A stretch of DNA of 64,000 nucleotides from Taxillus chinensis (lineage: Eukaryota > Streptophyta > Magnoliopsida > Santalales > Loranthaceae): contig CM042092.1 in NCBI GenBank assembly GCA_023512835.1, positions 25,245,543-25,309,542 on the forward strand. Reading direction: 5' to 3'. Below, in pieces: positions 23,332 through 38,201 of this stretch. A model generated the notes under the pieces. That model searched no databases. It saw only the letters and a list, made by a program, of their open reading frames with translations, and was not told the origin of the DNA. The translations under genes and the position numbers were made by a program. Numbering within the stretch: the first letter of the stretch is position 1; each line of letters begins with the position of its first letter.

Positions 23332-25924
23332 TCACAACCTCAGGTGAACAAATAGAGATGGAACGAGGTCTACCACAGACCATGCAAGGCCTGCATACTG
23401 AATGAACCTAATACCTGTATCAACATCAAAAGAGTCTTCATGGGAAAAAAATAACATCTTTTGGACATAACTCAACTGTTTACCCTCCTTCCATTTTCTA
23501 ACGCTGGCTGATAGATTCAATGTCGGTACATAGTTGGTTGACCTTATTGGGATGCCCAGCATGTGAGACACAATAGGGAGAATCCATTTGGCAAGAGCCT
23601 TGCTGCAGAATTTCACGAGAAGTATTGTTGGTATGCCCACCAGCATTCTCCCCACAAAGGTGGGGACTGTGAGTTCAGGGGTAAAGAAACGCGGAACATT
23701 GTTGTGGTGAAACTGATGGTAAGTTTGCTGAACACCAGCTACCTGAATCACATTATCATTTTAGTTTATGAAATCAACAAGTTAGGGGCGTAAATAACAA
23801 TCCCAATAGTTCCACAGATTCTTGAGGAGAATTTGATAAGGCAAGAGAGGGATGGGCATCCTTCCTGAAGGATATATTAGCCTCAGAGAACGGAATAGAG
23901 AGAGAATGGAACTCTTATTCCAGGGAATGGACTCACTAATTGTCAAAAAAGGTATTATCTAATTCCTTATTTCTAAATAACCACAAATCCATAGATTATC
24001 TATTCCCAAGTATAAAATGAACCATACGCATAAAACAAATAAACGTGTAATGGAAGAGCTGTTGCAGCCAACCAAAAAAATGTCATGATTTATATTACAA
24101 ACTCCTTTCAAAATGTCCTCATTCTTCCCTAACAATCCCTAAGGGAAAGGTAAAAGGACAAAAATAGCATCTTAATTGAAACCTTTCCATGCAAAAAGAA
24201 GGCATGGCCGTCAGGTTTCTAAGCACTTTTAAACTCTGAAGTTTGTAGGTCTTGTAGGTTTTCACCCGTTCAACTTGAATTGAGAGGTGCTTGTATATGT
24301 GACACTAGTGCTTATATATTGTTTTGTTATTGACTATTAGCCAAGTATTATACCATTCTGTTTTTTTTTTTTTTTTTTTTGGGGGGGGGGGGGGGGGGGG
24401 AGAGAGAGAGAGAGAGATATATTATATCATTGTGTCTTTGCAGGTGTTATATCAAGCGCGAAACATAAACTACACTCTTACCTTTGATCGAGAAAATGGA
24501 GCACATTGAATATTTTACAGATGAGGGATGGAGCTCAGCACTTACAATTCCAAGTGCAACACCATTGAAGGCTGTATGGTACTCAAAGCTAGGAGTAGGA
24601 CGTTCTGGTGTTGGATAAGCAAAGAGCAGCAAGACGCTGAGGATGGCCAAAAATGATGTACCTGTATAAAATACGAATACCATAAGGTCAACTGCAAAAT
24701 TCTGAATTCCGAGGACAAAATTGAGTACTCGAATCTGATACTTACCATTCAACTCTGACACAATAAAATCATCAACAATGTTATGCACCCCAAGCCAAAA
24801 TGCAAGGATCCCAAGTCCAAAGGCGAGGCCACTTATGACATCAATCAAAGAATGCATGCCAAGATAAATTCTTCCTAACAGTAGAAACACCTTTCTGTTA
24901 AGCATTAACCAAAAAGACAATTCTCAAAGCTATCCAACACACAAAAAATAGAACCCACCAATGGAAACAAGGCCCACGAGCAAGCACGTTATAAAAACTC
25001 CAGCCATTTCAATGGAGGCATCTCTGGCTTGGGTATGAGAAAGGACATAGTGCAAAAGGTATCTGGAAAACCCCCAAATCCAATAGAATGTAATTTAACT
25101 TTTCTTAACATTTTGGAATGCTTAAGTTCAAAACAAAGAAGGTTTTTTTTTCCTCCATTACCCGGATAAGCAAACTGTGTTCAGTGTGTGAGAGGAAGGC
25201 AATCCATATTCCAATGCATTCTCTTTCTCATCTTTAGTGGCAGTGACTCTCCTAACAGGTGGAGAACTGGGTCTAGGCGCTGAAATCACATCCTATAAAC
25301 CCACCAAAAAATTATACAAAAAAAAAAAAATCAAAGACCAACAAAAGAGAAGACAAAGAGCTTGCCTTTATACAGTTCCCAAAGTAATCACAGAAAGCCA
25401 TCAGAAGGGTCATCTGCCTAGCCAATTTTCCATGCCCACTCTGCATTAAAATAAAAAAAAACACCCAACTTCATATTTTTGAAATGGCAATCCAAAACTT
25501 CATCGCTCAAATCCATAATGAATCCACATTCACAAATAAAAGCAAAATTCGAATTTTGGAGTAAGAGTTACCCAGAACAGAAGCGGGAGAAACGCAGTAT
25601 AGAAGGGCACGGAAACAACGCATGACAGCCCAGAAAACAAAGCGTCCAGATACGGGTGGTGGTGTCTCTGCAAAATTCAACAGTAAAACCCGACCCGACC
25701 CGAGTACGACACAAATTAAGGAGGAAACATAGTACACAGAACATGAGAAACGGCGGTGAAACCTGGATCTGAAGGATGAGTGGAGTGCCGGTGATGACGC
25801 AGCGAGTCACCCAGGGTCGAATGAAGGATCTGAGTTTTTGGGTCACATCGAAGAAGGAAGAAACGACGATCCAGGCAAAGATAGCAAGCAGGGACGAGGC
25901 CTGCCACATGGGTTCGCCCTCCAT
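23332..25924 (-). CDS. LPPD: Long-chain-base 1-phosphate phosphatase, LPP-delta/SPP1 type (PAP2 family)
   Basis: Eight exons, minus strand: 25763-25924, 25572-25667, 25366-25440, 25162-25292, 24959-25062, 24746-24874, 24546-24661 and 23332-23742. They join in frame to 407 residues, close to the ~416 of Arabidopsis LPP-delta. All three PAP2 phosphatase motifs are intact: K-x6-RP at 111-119 (KDVISAPRP), PSSH at 143-146, and R-x5-H-x3-D at 191-201 (RIYLGMHSLID). Several hydrophobic segments indicate a multi-pass membrane protein. The Arabidopsis relative dephosphorylates sphingoid long-chain-base 1-phosphates in the ER and affects guard-cell ABA responses; the same role is inferred. The start at 25924 gives an N-terminus colinear with the family. 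Intron 3 uses a GC donor. Intron 7 (803 bp) holds a T/G/AG run. No lesions seen. Confidence 0.93.
24361..24416. repeat. T20-G20-(AG)8 run inside intron 7 of LPPD
   Basis: Twenty T, twenty G and eight AG units adjoin without interruption. Homopolymer lengths this long are poorly determined by sequencing. Confidence 0.9.
25293..25365 (-). other. GC-AG intron 3 of LPPD
   Basis: The exon ends ...ATAAAG and the intron begins GCAAGC, ending TAG before GATGTG. This joins CIK to DVISAP and completes the first catalytic motif. The nearby GT (in CTGTATAAAG) would place a stop at the junction (TGATG), so the GC donor is needed. Confidence 0.88.
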
Positions 25925-26238
25925 GCCCGCTCTGCCCCTCTATCAACCGACCATAGACATCAGCCAAGTTGACGGGGGTTCATGTTCAATTTAATAAATA
26001 AAATACAAATCGTGGGTATGGTTTGAAAAGTCTTGCGCTTGGCAGCGATGGCATTCACTTCCTTTCTGCATAATCCACTTTCCGTATAATTTGGTGAAAA
26101 TTTTAAGGATTTTAATTAAAATATAAAAGAATTTTAAGGATGTGGGTAGAAGTAGGGACGTTGCGAGGGTATTGTAAAAACGAATTTAAAAAGAAGGTTC
26201 AACCCCGGGTAAATTTGTGGAGCAGATTGTACATACAT

Positions 26239-26272
<34 letters not shown>

Positions 26273-26755
26273 CTTTTTTTCTTGTTAATAATATAATTAG
26301 GTACACGTCAAAGGTGTTTGGGGTTGGACGTTAGTTCTTTACGCAAAGTTTGGTCCCAGCTAATTTGAGTCCTCTGGCCATGTAAGACAAACGCTGTGTA
26401 CAAAACAAAAGGCCCACACCCCATTGACATGAGTAACTTTTTTATGAATTTTGTTGACCCACCATTTATAATGGTTTTATTTATTAATAAAAATTATCTG
26501 CAGAGCCTCAAAAAATCAAAAGATTCGCTACACATCTGACATTCGTCATCTCGGCATGTCGGTCACTGTAACCAATGCCCAGATTTTATATTCAATTATG
26601 CATGTTAAGGACGGAGGGAATACCACTGTGGGTATTAAATTCGGATATTAAGCATCAGATTCAAATATTAGAGATTCGGATATTAAGTTAAATTGATTTA
26701 TTAAAATTATATTTAACTTATTACAATAAAATTTTAACTAACGATATACCATCTA
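25925..26755. other. Upstream region of LPPD and intergenic AT-rich DNA
   Basis: Bases just above 25924 should hold the LPPD leader and promoter, but no convincing TATA box could be placed. A (TA)15 run is at 26241-26270. No other gene. Confidence 0.5.
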
Positions 26756-27663
26756 ATCTACCCCTTTGTTTGGTAACCCATAGAAATGGGATAGAAAAAT
26801 TTAAGATGAAAAAAAGGTGGAAGAAAAAAAAGATGGAAAGAAAATGTATGGAAAAATAGATTTCCATAGGTTGTTTGGTTTCGAGTAAAAAAAGGGTGGA
26901 AAGAAAACATAATAATATAAAATATTAATTTAATATTATAAATAAGTGTTTTCAATTTATTTTTAACACATGTGTAATTTTTCTCCCGCAGTTTTCAATT
27001 TATTATTAACATTGATTAATATAGAAATATGCAAAAGTCAGAAAGAAAGAGAAATAAATGTAAGGCTTGACGCCTTTGCAGTGCAGCGAGGTGAGGTGCG
27101 ACGACGTCGAAAGGGTGAAGGGGGCGCAACGACGGCAAAAGGGTGGAGGGGGGCACAACGACGGCAAAAGGGGGAGGGGGCGCAACGATGCAAGCGGGAG
27201 GCGATGTCGAAGGTGGGAGTCGTCTTTCCTGCGTTTTAGATCGGCAGAAAAGATCAGTGTTTGAGATCTGCAGACGGCATCAAAGGTGGGGCGTGGGGCG
27301 GTGACGACAGCGGTGAGGGGGCAAGGGGGCGGTAGCAGCAAAGGTGGGAGTCATCCCTCTTCTTCTGCGTTAGATCTGCATTCGACATGGTGGTTTCTTC
27401 TGCGTCAGATCTGCATCTGAGATGGTTGGTGGTCAAAGCGTGAAACGGATGTGGAGAAGGTGCGGTTACTGTATATTTTCCACAGCAAATTACAGTGATT
27501 TCATCATCAAAAAAAACTATCCATTATGCTTATTATTTTCCACAATTACTGTAGCTTTTCTCTGCCCGTCGAACGCTCCCAAACGCTAGAAAACTGACTT
27601 TCCACCCATTTTCTCTATCAATTTTGTTTTTGCACCGTTTTTCTATAGCAACCAAACATAGGG
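26756..27663. mobile_element. Candidate inverted-repeat DNA element (MITE/MULE-like)
   Basis: The left end (taccc...tttgtttggt...atagaaa) and the reverse complement of the right end (taccctatgtttggt...atagaaa) match as imperfect terminal repeats. Copies of the tgtttggt motif recur just inside the left end. The core is GC-rich with a minisatellite. No transposase, and no clear target duplication, so the class is uncertain. Confidence 0.4.
27111..27201. repeat. Three imperfect copies of a ~28-bp GC-rich unit
   Basis: Units of the form gggcgcaacgacggcaaaag followed by a GGAGG run, with length variation. Confidence 0.75.
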
Positions 27664-29949
27664 TACTTCTTCACTATCTTTCTCAAATTTTAAATCCTTA
27701 ATGGATGACTTGTAGCTTAGAGCGGGGTGACATGCGATGGGGCTGAGACAGGAAGGAGAGGAGGGGCGCGATGGGTAGCAGTTTGGTGCAGGGTAGCATG
27801 TGATGAGGAGGAGAGGAGTAGAGCAGTTCACATACGTGTAGGATGTCGATCTCGAGGGGGGGGGGACTAAAGTGTAATTTTTTCTTATTTGCTGATATGA
27901 CAGGATCAAGTAAAACAAAAGCAAAAGTCATATTTAACTTTTTTGTTTTTGCTAAAAGTTTACTATTAGGATTTCCGCAAGTACATGAATCAGTACAAGT
28001 AATAAAGTAGACTTAAAATCCGAATATTGAACCCACAGGAAAGGTGGTTAAGTGTAAAGCTCATTTTGTAATTTTATGGAGTCAAGTTGAAGTTTGATTT
28101 TGTAACAATTGAAAATTTTAAGATTGTAATTGAAATTAACAAAGCAAATATAATGATCTTGTGGGTGAATTAGAGATTTGGATTTCAATTGATGTAATTT
28201 ATTGATTCCAAGTTCTTAAAGCATGTTAATTCAAACTTTTTCTTTTTATCTAAAACCGAACACCTTTGCATGAACTAGCCTCTTTCGAGTGATTTAGCCG
28301 TATGTAAACCTTAGCTTGAGGGACGAGCAACCCATTAAGTGCTTAAGTTGTTTGAGTGTAGATTAGCATCACACCAATCTTAACTAGGTTATAAGCAAGA
28401 ATACTGATTTTCACAAATTATATTCTTTTCAAGTCAAATCTATTAACTATCCGGTTATCAATGTCTTCTTTCGATTCATAATTGAATAACCTTAAACAAG
28501 AATTAAGATGGCTATACCTAATTCTCATATTCACATTCAAGAAATTTGATAAACAAAGATGGAAATTGAAATTAACGTACCAAAGGAAAGGAAATCACAA
28601 GCTTACATTAATATCCATCCTCCTCCCAAGGAGGTTTAAGCAACCATAATACAAAATAATACAAATGTTCTTGCCATAAGAGCCTAAGAGCACTCCCCCT
28701 CTCTCCCCAAATCAACGATCCCCCCAATTACATGATTTTCTCTTTTTGTTCAATTCCTAGGGTAACCGCTCTTAACCATCAAAAACTGTTCCCTCCAATA
28801 ATTAGAACTCGTTTCCCTCTCAAAATGGTTGAGAAAGAGTCGTCAGATCTCTCAAAATGTATTATTTTTATTTAAAGTAAATATTTTAATTATTTATCTT
28901 ATTTACAGGATTTTTAAAATTTTATTTATTTTATTTAAATCAAATTTAAATATAAATTATTTTTATTTTATGTCTGCTTTAAACAAATTCAAACCATTTT
29001 TTACAAACCTAATGTTAATAATGCCTATGTAACATATATTTTTGTGGCATTTTCATGTGTACTTGGAGGCAAGGGGAGACGAGTGGTGAATGAAAGTGAC
29101 AAATAGTTAAATTTTAGTTGATCATGGCAATATAATTATTTTGTCACTTACAATATTTCATCGTGTATTTAAGTCATATGCATATGATTCAACTTACTGT
29201 TTGATAGGAATTAAGCTTCAAGACATCAAACGCGCCTCGTTTTCCACAGGAAAAGTGCCTTTGACATGTGCCTTTAGGGACTTGGGGAAGCTCGTCCAAC
29301 AACACACAACACGGGGACTTTGAAATGGAATCCAGTTAAAATTTATCAAATTTCATATAGACTATAGTTTTAGCTCTATAATTTGAGTAATGTTCATAAA
29401 TTAACCAATCTAATTTAAATGAATTTGATTTTACTTTGATGCATTCTGAGCTCAACTTATCTTGAAACATCATATTAATCAAATTTATGTACACTTGCCA
29501 ACCGATTATACACATGCCATCAAGTATTACAATTCTAAGCACAAGTGTATATACACCCAAAAGGTACTCATATTTTTTTTACAAGATCTATGTATCAGTA
29601 TATATAGATATCCCCAAGTAGACATTTTTTGAACTGGATTTTCCTGGCATTGAGTAGCATTGATGATCTTCTTGGAAAATACCTCTGCTTTAATTGCTGC
29701 GGATGTGGAGTTCGAGATATTGGAAGTATAAGTGTATTAAATTGCTTTGTGTAATTACAATTGCATTAAAAGTTTGTCTACACCCTCGAGTAGACCACGT
29801 GTAAGATGGTTTAAGTGTTCAAAATGGATCTCTCTTACATTGGAACTTAGATGAAGTGAATAAATGCGCTGCACTGTCATGTTTGTCATTACCCGTTTTT
29901 GACTGGGCTCGTTGCTGGATTTTGTTAAAGGACTCCATGCTAGTTTATT
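27664..29949. other. Intergenic, probable retrotransposon debris
   Basis: 27960-28140 (atttccgcaagtacatgaa, aatattgaacccacagg) resembles a motif common in plant LTR elements, but no boundaries or coding remains were found. 28141-29949 is AT-rich and uninformative. Confidence 0.35.
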
Positions 29950-31739
29950 CCGTTGATCCTAGAGTCATCCTTGCACAAGGCTCGCACAAACCATTAAAGA
30001 AAAGAAAAACAGAGTCGCCACCAAACAAATTTAAGGTGTGATTAGGCACCTAGAAAAAGAAAGGTCTACGGTTCCAGAGAATTAGGTTCAGGAGTTGGTT
30101 ACATGTGGGGAGGGAAGAAAAACTCTTGCACCCCCACAACGCCCACAATTAGTACCCAGTCTTGATCTATGGGTGTTTGCTTGCATTATTCAAAACGAAG
30201 TTATTTTTGTATATTTTTAATTTTTGGGAAAAGGAAGTTTTTAGGATCTAAATCTTAAAATAACAAAAAAAGAAAAGATTTTGAAGCAGATAAAAGGGTA
30301 CATTCTAATTTTAGAAAAAGAATGTGGGATCAAGGCCCATGTGACAGTATTACATTTTTATAAGAAAATAAAAAGTAATTTTCCTTTTTTAGAAAAGAAA
30401 ATAAAAATAATTTGAATTCAAATAAGAAAATACTGCCACAATTGCTATTGGCCCAAGCAGACTAGGATATGAGCATTTAGGGCTCAACCCTCATGACCGC
30501 CTAGGCCTTATTTTAATTTTTCTAGAAAATGTACTCTTTGCTTGTCCTTTTAAATTTTTAAAGAAAAAAGGAATATGAATTAAAAAAAACTATTTCACTT
30601 CAAAACATTTGAGCAAAGAGCCTTAACAGTTTAAATATGAAGAAGTTAAAGAAAAGAACCTGGGTGGATTTTATAGCTGAGCTTGGAGATCTTTCTTCAA
30701 AAAGTTTCCCTAAAAACACAAAGGTTAGAAAGAAAAATGTAGCTTCCCTTTCCCGCCTTGAGTCTTCATTGTCCACGCTTCTAGACTGTTTGCCCCTTAC
30801 TTTGGAAGTGCCTCTTTTGATAATTGATGTTTGATGTCCCCACTGGATGGCCTCCCCGTTGATGCCTTCTGCCACTGGAAGAGGACGATCAATTCTGGGT
30901 CTTTCCTCTTGAGGATCCCTGAATATTCTCTCTCTCTGATTTTTCCGCTCAAAAACCCACTTGGCAATTGATAATCGATCCCCCTTGATCTGATAATTTC
31001 TCCTCCTTTCGTCTACCTCCTGGGACAATATATTTATAGGCTTTTAAGGGAGTACCCGTTGGCTAGGCATTAATTGCACCTTTTATATTTCCAACAAGTC
31101 AAATGGATGTCCCAAGACTTCATTATGGCTCCATGTTCCCGCGTCTGAAAATAACTTCTCAAATAAATAATTTTCTTGGAATTATTTAAATCTCCCATTG
31201 TATCTAGACGCATTGTTGGGTAAGGGCTGAATGCATTTTCGGGTGTATTAGCACCGTTGGAAATTAATGGCTATGCAGTCCCAGGGTCAACTGTGATCTC
31301 CCGAGGATTTAATTATGGCACCTCCCCGTCCCTATGCTAAAAATAGAGTCCCAAGGCGCTGTTTGTAATTAATGCACTTGGAAAAAGGATTTTTTAGAGT
31401 CTCGATGCGATGGAGCCGCTTCCAGGCTGACAGAGGAACTATTTTAGAGTTATTTCGGATCATTGACCAAGTTTGACTGCCGGATTTGGGCTCATTCCGT
31501 ATCAACGGGCTTAGCCCGGATTTGACCAAGTTTGACCTCTGAATTTGAATTTGCATTTCCCCAAAATTGTCTGTGTGTAGGCCTAGTCGCCACATGGCAA
31601 CTCTACTTGGGCTTCTTTAGGCCTCTCTTGTTCTCACTTGCTGTGTAAGGAGAGTGTCTTTGCATATATACTGGGCGAAGGAGAAGCAAAACTGTCAATG
31701 TGGGACAAACATGCATATGGAAAACCAAAATTCGTGGAA

Positions 31740-32310
31740 AATAAGGCAAATTTCTAGAGCAACTTCAAAAATTCATAACTTTCTCCACAGAGCTCGAATT
31801 AGGGCCAAATTAGTCTTGTTTTTCTTGAAATTCTATCATCTATCTCCAGAAATTGGAATCACTCAAAAAGGATAATCCATTTAGGGGAAAACTAGGAAAT
31901 ACCGCATAGAAGTACATGACAATGGGAGCATTCTGCCTGTCAGATTCAAAAATTCATAGTTAATTGCACAGAACTCGGATTATCCTCAAACTAGTTGGAG
32001 ATGATAGATAAAGATGTTATCTAACCAATTCAATTGACTTTGTTCAATTCTAACAAGTATTGAGGGAGTTATTGACAAAATAGTGTGCTGCATACCGGCT
32101 GTCCCACCCAAACTTGATCATCAACTTCGAAAAATCATAACTAATTGAATACAACCCGGAATAATCTCAAACCAGTTGGAAATGATAGATAAAGATGTTA
32201 TATAACCAAAGCAATTAACTTTGTTGGATTATGACAAGTATTGAGGAAGTTATTGGCAAAACGATATGCTGCGCACCGGTTGTCCAATTCAAATTCGTAT
32301 GAAACTTGAT
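31740..32310. repeat. Three diverged copies of a ~190-bp unit
   Basis: Each unit runs from aaa(a)attcataa through cacagaactcgg-like, ctcaaac(t/c)agttgga, gatagataaagatgtta and aagtattgagg(a/g)agttatt to gctgtcc-like ends. Units start near 31765, 31945 and 32130; the first is the most degraded. Confidence 0.65.
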
Positions 32311-32499
32311 AATCTCTTCATTTCTTCTTAGAATCAAGTGTGGTCAAGTGCGTTGTTCTACAAATTTCATCCTATATCACTTAGTGCTTGCTTTGGGGCA
32401 TTTAAGGTTTCCCAAAGTGGTCCTTTGTCTTGTGGTCTTTCGCCAAGTATGGTTATAATCTCATCTGGTCAAAATGGGGTTCAACAATGTTGAGTGAAT

Positions 32500-32880
32500 A
32501 AAGCAACATCGTCTTATTCTGTTGCACGGTTCCTTATTCTGTGTTAATAAAGTGCTTAGATTTCTTACTCCGTGTAAATGGTTGTTTACTCTGTGTCATT
32601 TACGTGCTCGGATCCTTATTCCGTCGCAAGGTTCCTTACTCTGTGTTAGTGAAATGTTCGGATGTCTTATTTCATAGCAAGGTTCCTTACTCCGTGTTAC
32701 TTGAACACTTGGATCCCTTATTTAGTATTAGCGTTTCCTTACTTTGTGTGAGTAGAAGACTCGGATGCTTACTCCGCATCTTTTTGTCCTTAGTCCGCGT
32801 GAGTGGAAGACTTGAATGCTCACTTCGTGTCTTTTTGTCCTTAGTCCGCGCGAGTGGATATAATGATGTTATATCCAGAT
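32500..32880. repeat. Array of ~20-60 bp repeats ending at the gap
   Basis: Repeated ccttactccgtgt / ggttccttact units with variable spacers. The same words build the arrays in the Sirevirus LTRs at 47510-47650 and 58740-58890, so this may be a diverged relative of that LTR. Confidence 0.55.
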
Positions 32881-32912
32881 CATGGCAACTTTTATAATTC
32901 TATTATATTCCA

Positions 32913-33412
32913 NNNNNNNNNNNNNNNNNNNNNNNNNNNNNNNNNNNNNNNNNNNNNNNNNNNNNNNNNNNNNNNNNNNNNNNNNNNNNNNNNNNNNNNN
33001 NNNNNNNNNNNNNNNNNNNNNNNNNNNNNNNNNNNNNNNNNNNNNNNNNNNNNNNNNNNNNNNNNNNNNNNNNNNNNNNNNNNNNNNNNNNNNNNNNNNN
33101 NNNNNNNNNNNNNNNNNNNNNNNNNNNNNNNNNNNNNNNNNNNNNNNNNNNNNNNNNNNNNNNNNNNNNNNNNNNNNNNNNNNNNNNNNNNNNNNNNNNN
33201 NNNNNNNNNNNNNNNNNNNNNNNNNNNNNNNNNNNNNNNNNNNNNNNNNNNNNNNNNNNNNNNNNNNNNNNNNNNNNNNNNNNNNNNNNNNNNNNNNNNN
33301 NNNNNNNNNNNNNNNNNNNNNNNNNNNNNNNNNNNNNNNNNNNNNNNNNNNNNNNNNNNNNNNNNNNNNNNNNNNNNNNNNNNNNNNNNNNNNNNNNNNN
33401 NNNNNNNNNNNN
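32913..33412. other. Assembly gap (500 N)
   Basis: Exactly 500 N, a placeholder length. Confidence 1.
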
Positions 33413-33692
33413 CAAACTTGCTGGGTGACTTACCTTCACCTTCCGTCTGCATCTCAGAGAGAGCCTCCAGCGCCTCCTGGTGACCCCGCAGCGACCATAG
33501 GCCCCAATGAGGGCGACCCAACGGCGTACGTCCGCGTGGGGAGTACATCAGACACCGGAGAGCATAAGCTAATTCTCTGCACGCAGCGTACAATGAGACG
33601 AGCTTAGAGGAAAAATGGGTGGAGCAACTAGACCCTTGACTACTAGGTAGGCGTGGAGGACCCTTCCCTTGTGCAGAAATTTTCCCCAACAA
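33413..33692 (-). pseudogene. Pentatricopeptide repeat (PPR) protein fragment, frameshifted
   Basis: One frame reads KLVSLYAACRELAYALRCL, a second reads VRRWVALIGAYGRCG over 33505-33550, and the first resumes with HQEALEALSEMQTEGE. Spliced across frames these are two consecutive PPR motifs of the plant organelle RNA-binding type. The frame changes at least twice, and the gene runs into the gap. Its target cannot be inferred. It could be a real gene with consensus errors or a relic. Confidence 0.65.
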
Positions 33693-35728
33693 ATTTAGTT
33701 AGGAGATTTGCGTAGAAGTCGGAAGAGCGAGAGTGGAGCTCACGGGAACTAATGTAATAGGTCCCTCTCTCTTGAGCGACACTCTAGAGAATCGGAACAA
33801 CATTGGATTAATGGCTGGTGTAGTAGACGCGACAAAGCCATAGAAATAATGCCTGGTGTAGTAGAGCGCGGATTCGGTTACTTTGGGAGAGGCGGGTAAA
33901 TTTTTATTTATTTATCTTTCATTTTTTTTTATGAACTTACGCACAAAATAAATTGTACCACTGTAAAAATAATTTTTATGAAAGTGAATAGTAAATACCA
34001 TGTTAGATACAGTCGCCTTATTTTTGCATTATTATGTTAATGTCTGGCATAATTGGTAATTAGTTTTTTTATTATAGGGCGATATATCATAATAATATAT
34101 ATATATATTCTCATAATAAAATACTATAAATCAGCGTAATATTAATAAATTAAATACCAGCGTACGGCTCGTCGGCTCCACGCACCACAATTTTTTATGA
34201 TGTTATATATTTTTAGTAAGAGTAATATTAGGTGTCACTTGACTTACCTCATTAATAAGTAATTATAATAATATAACATAAAAAATACAAATATATTAAA
34301 TAGAAAAAGTAAAATAAAAAGTTGAATATAACTTTAGAATACTTTAAAATTACTCCGCTTTTATTTTAATCCTACTTCAAAATTACAAATTAACCCAACC
34401 TAAATGCGTCCCTCCCTACGTTATCTCCCTCTCACACGCTCCCCTCCCCTATTACCCCATCATCCTCAGCGGCGCCTCCTCCCCAGCCACCTCCCTCTGC
34501 AACGTCGGCGACCACTGCAACATCTATATCGCCCAACCCCTGCTCCAGATCTCCCCCTCTGCGTCGCCCAGCCCCTGTCCCACATCTCCCATCTGTATCC
34601 TCCCCTCCTTCGCCGCTCGGACAGACAAAGGACGTGGTTCCCCTCGTCATTTGCTCCCCTCCATCATACATGACCAAGACGACGACCAAGTCTTTCTTTC
34701 ACCCCCTCCTCACGTGACAGCTAGCCAACGGCGACTAGGTCTTTGTTCCACCCCCTCCCCACACAACGGCTACCAATGACAGCCAGGTCTTTCTTCCCCC
34801 TCCCCCCGCGCGTGACGGCTACCCTAGCAAACCTATTTTGCGATGGAATTAAACTTATTTTGGGAGAAAAAGGATATACCGAGTAAAATAATAATTCATA
34901 AAAAAATAGATGAAACAAGATTAGAGTGTCATTAGCTATTATTGTTGTAAGTTAAATATTACTTTAGATTGGTATTTTGCTGATAAGACCGAAGATGCTC
35001 TTACGACGATAAGAGAAACGATATACATATTATTTTTCTTCCAGTAAATTGTGCTTGTTTATTTAATTATTTCGCCTTCTTCTAATCTAGGGATGTAAAA
35101 TGGACCTTGGTCACTGGACCAATAAGTGGTCCGATGAGGACGGGCGGACTAAACCGGAGAAATTCGATTCATTACAATCACGCCTAAACGGACATCCATT
35201 ACAATCGCGAGACTAAAGGCCGATCCGTTTAAGCCGATCCACGAGGACCATATCCGTACTGACCGAACCGGTCCCCGAACTTTTTATTTTTAAAAAATAA
35301 TTTTTTAAAACTATTATATATTTTACTTAGCATATTAGTACCTATAGCCTAAACCTATTAATTTTAAAATAAATATTTAAAAATATAAACTATTAAATAT
35401 AATTTTTAAATTAAAATTTTAAATTATTTTAAATAAAATTAACTTATAATAAAATTTTAAGACCCTATTGTAATCATAGCTCGCTCACTGGTCACTTGTC
35501 CGATCAAGGAATCTCAAATAAATTTATTTAAAAAACAAATTGAAAATGGAAAAAAAAAACAAAAACAAAAACAAAAAAACAGGCGCGCGCGGCTCGCGTG
35601 TCGGGTCAGTTGTTGCCTCTCCATGGTGGAACAATTCAATACCTGTTTCCGTGGGGACGATGAATTGAGGAACGCAAAAGAGGAAGCGCAGAAGAACAGA
35701 TAGATCAATCAGTTCGTGACGGACGAAG
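33693..35728. other. Intergenic, with a possible non-autonomous DNA element at 34217-34998
   Basis: 34217 (gtaagagtaatattagg) and the reverse complement of 34998 (gtaagagcatcttcgg) could be weak terminal repeats around a pyrimidine-rich core (34404-34840). 35090-35290 carries repeated ggtccgatgagg / ccgatccac motifs. No gene was recognised. The DnaJ promoter should lie near 35600-35728. Confidence 0.35.

Positions 35729-38201
<2,473 letters not shown>

Larger units (their letters stand above)
29950..32912. mobile_element. Tat/Ogre-like LTR material, copy 1, ends in the gap
   Basis: Around 30010-30160 it has the box agagtcgccacc ... aggttcaggagttggttaca ... gcacccccacaacgccc, a signature of plant Tat/Ogre-type LTRs. 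The box recurs at 40440-40590 and 60540-60690. The distal part (32330-32400, gtcaagtgcgttg ... catcctatatcactt) is shared with 62910-62960. Limits, strand and clade are inferred; no coding domain seen. Confidence 0.5.

Noticed and set aside
32854..33692. Long frames of X residues
   Set aside because: They span the N gap and carry no information.
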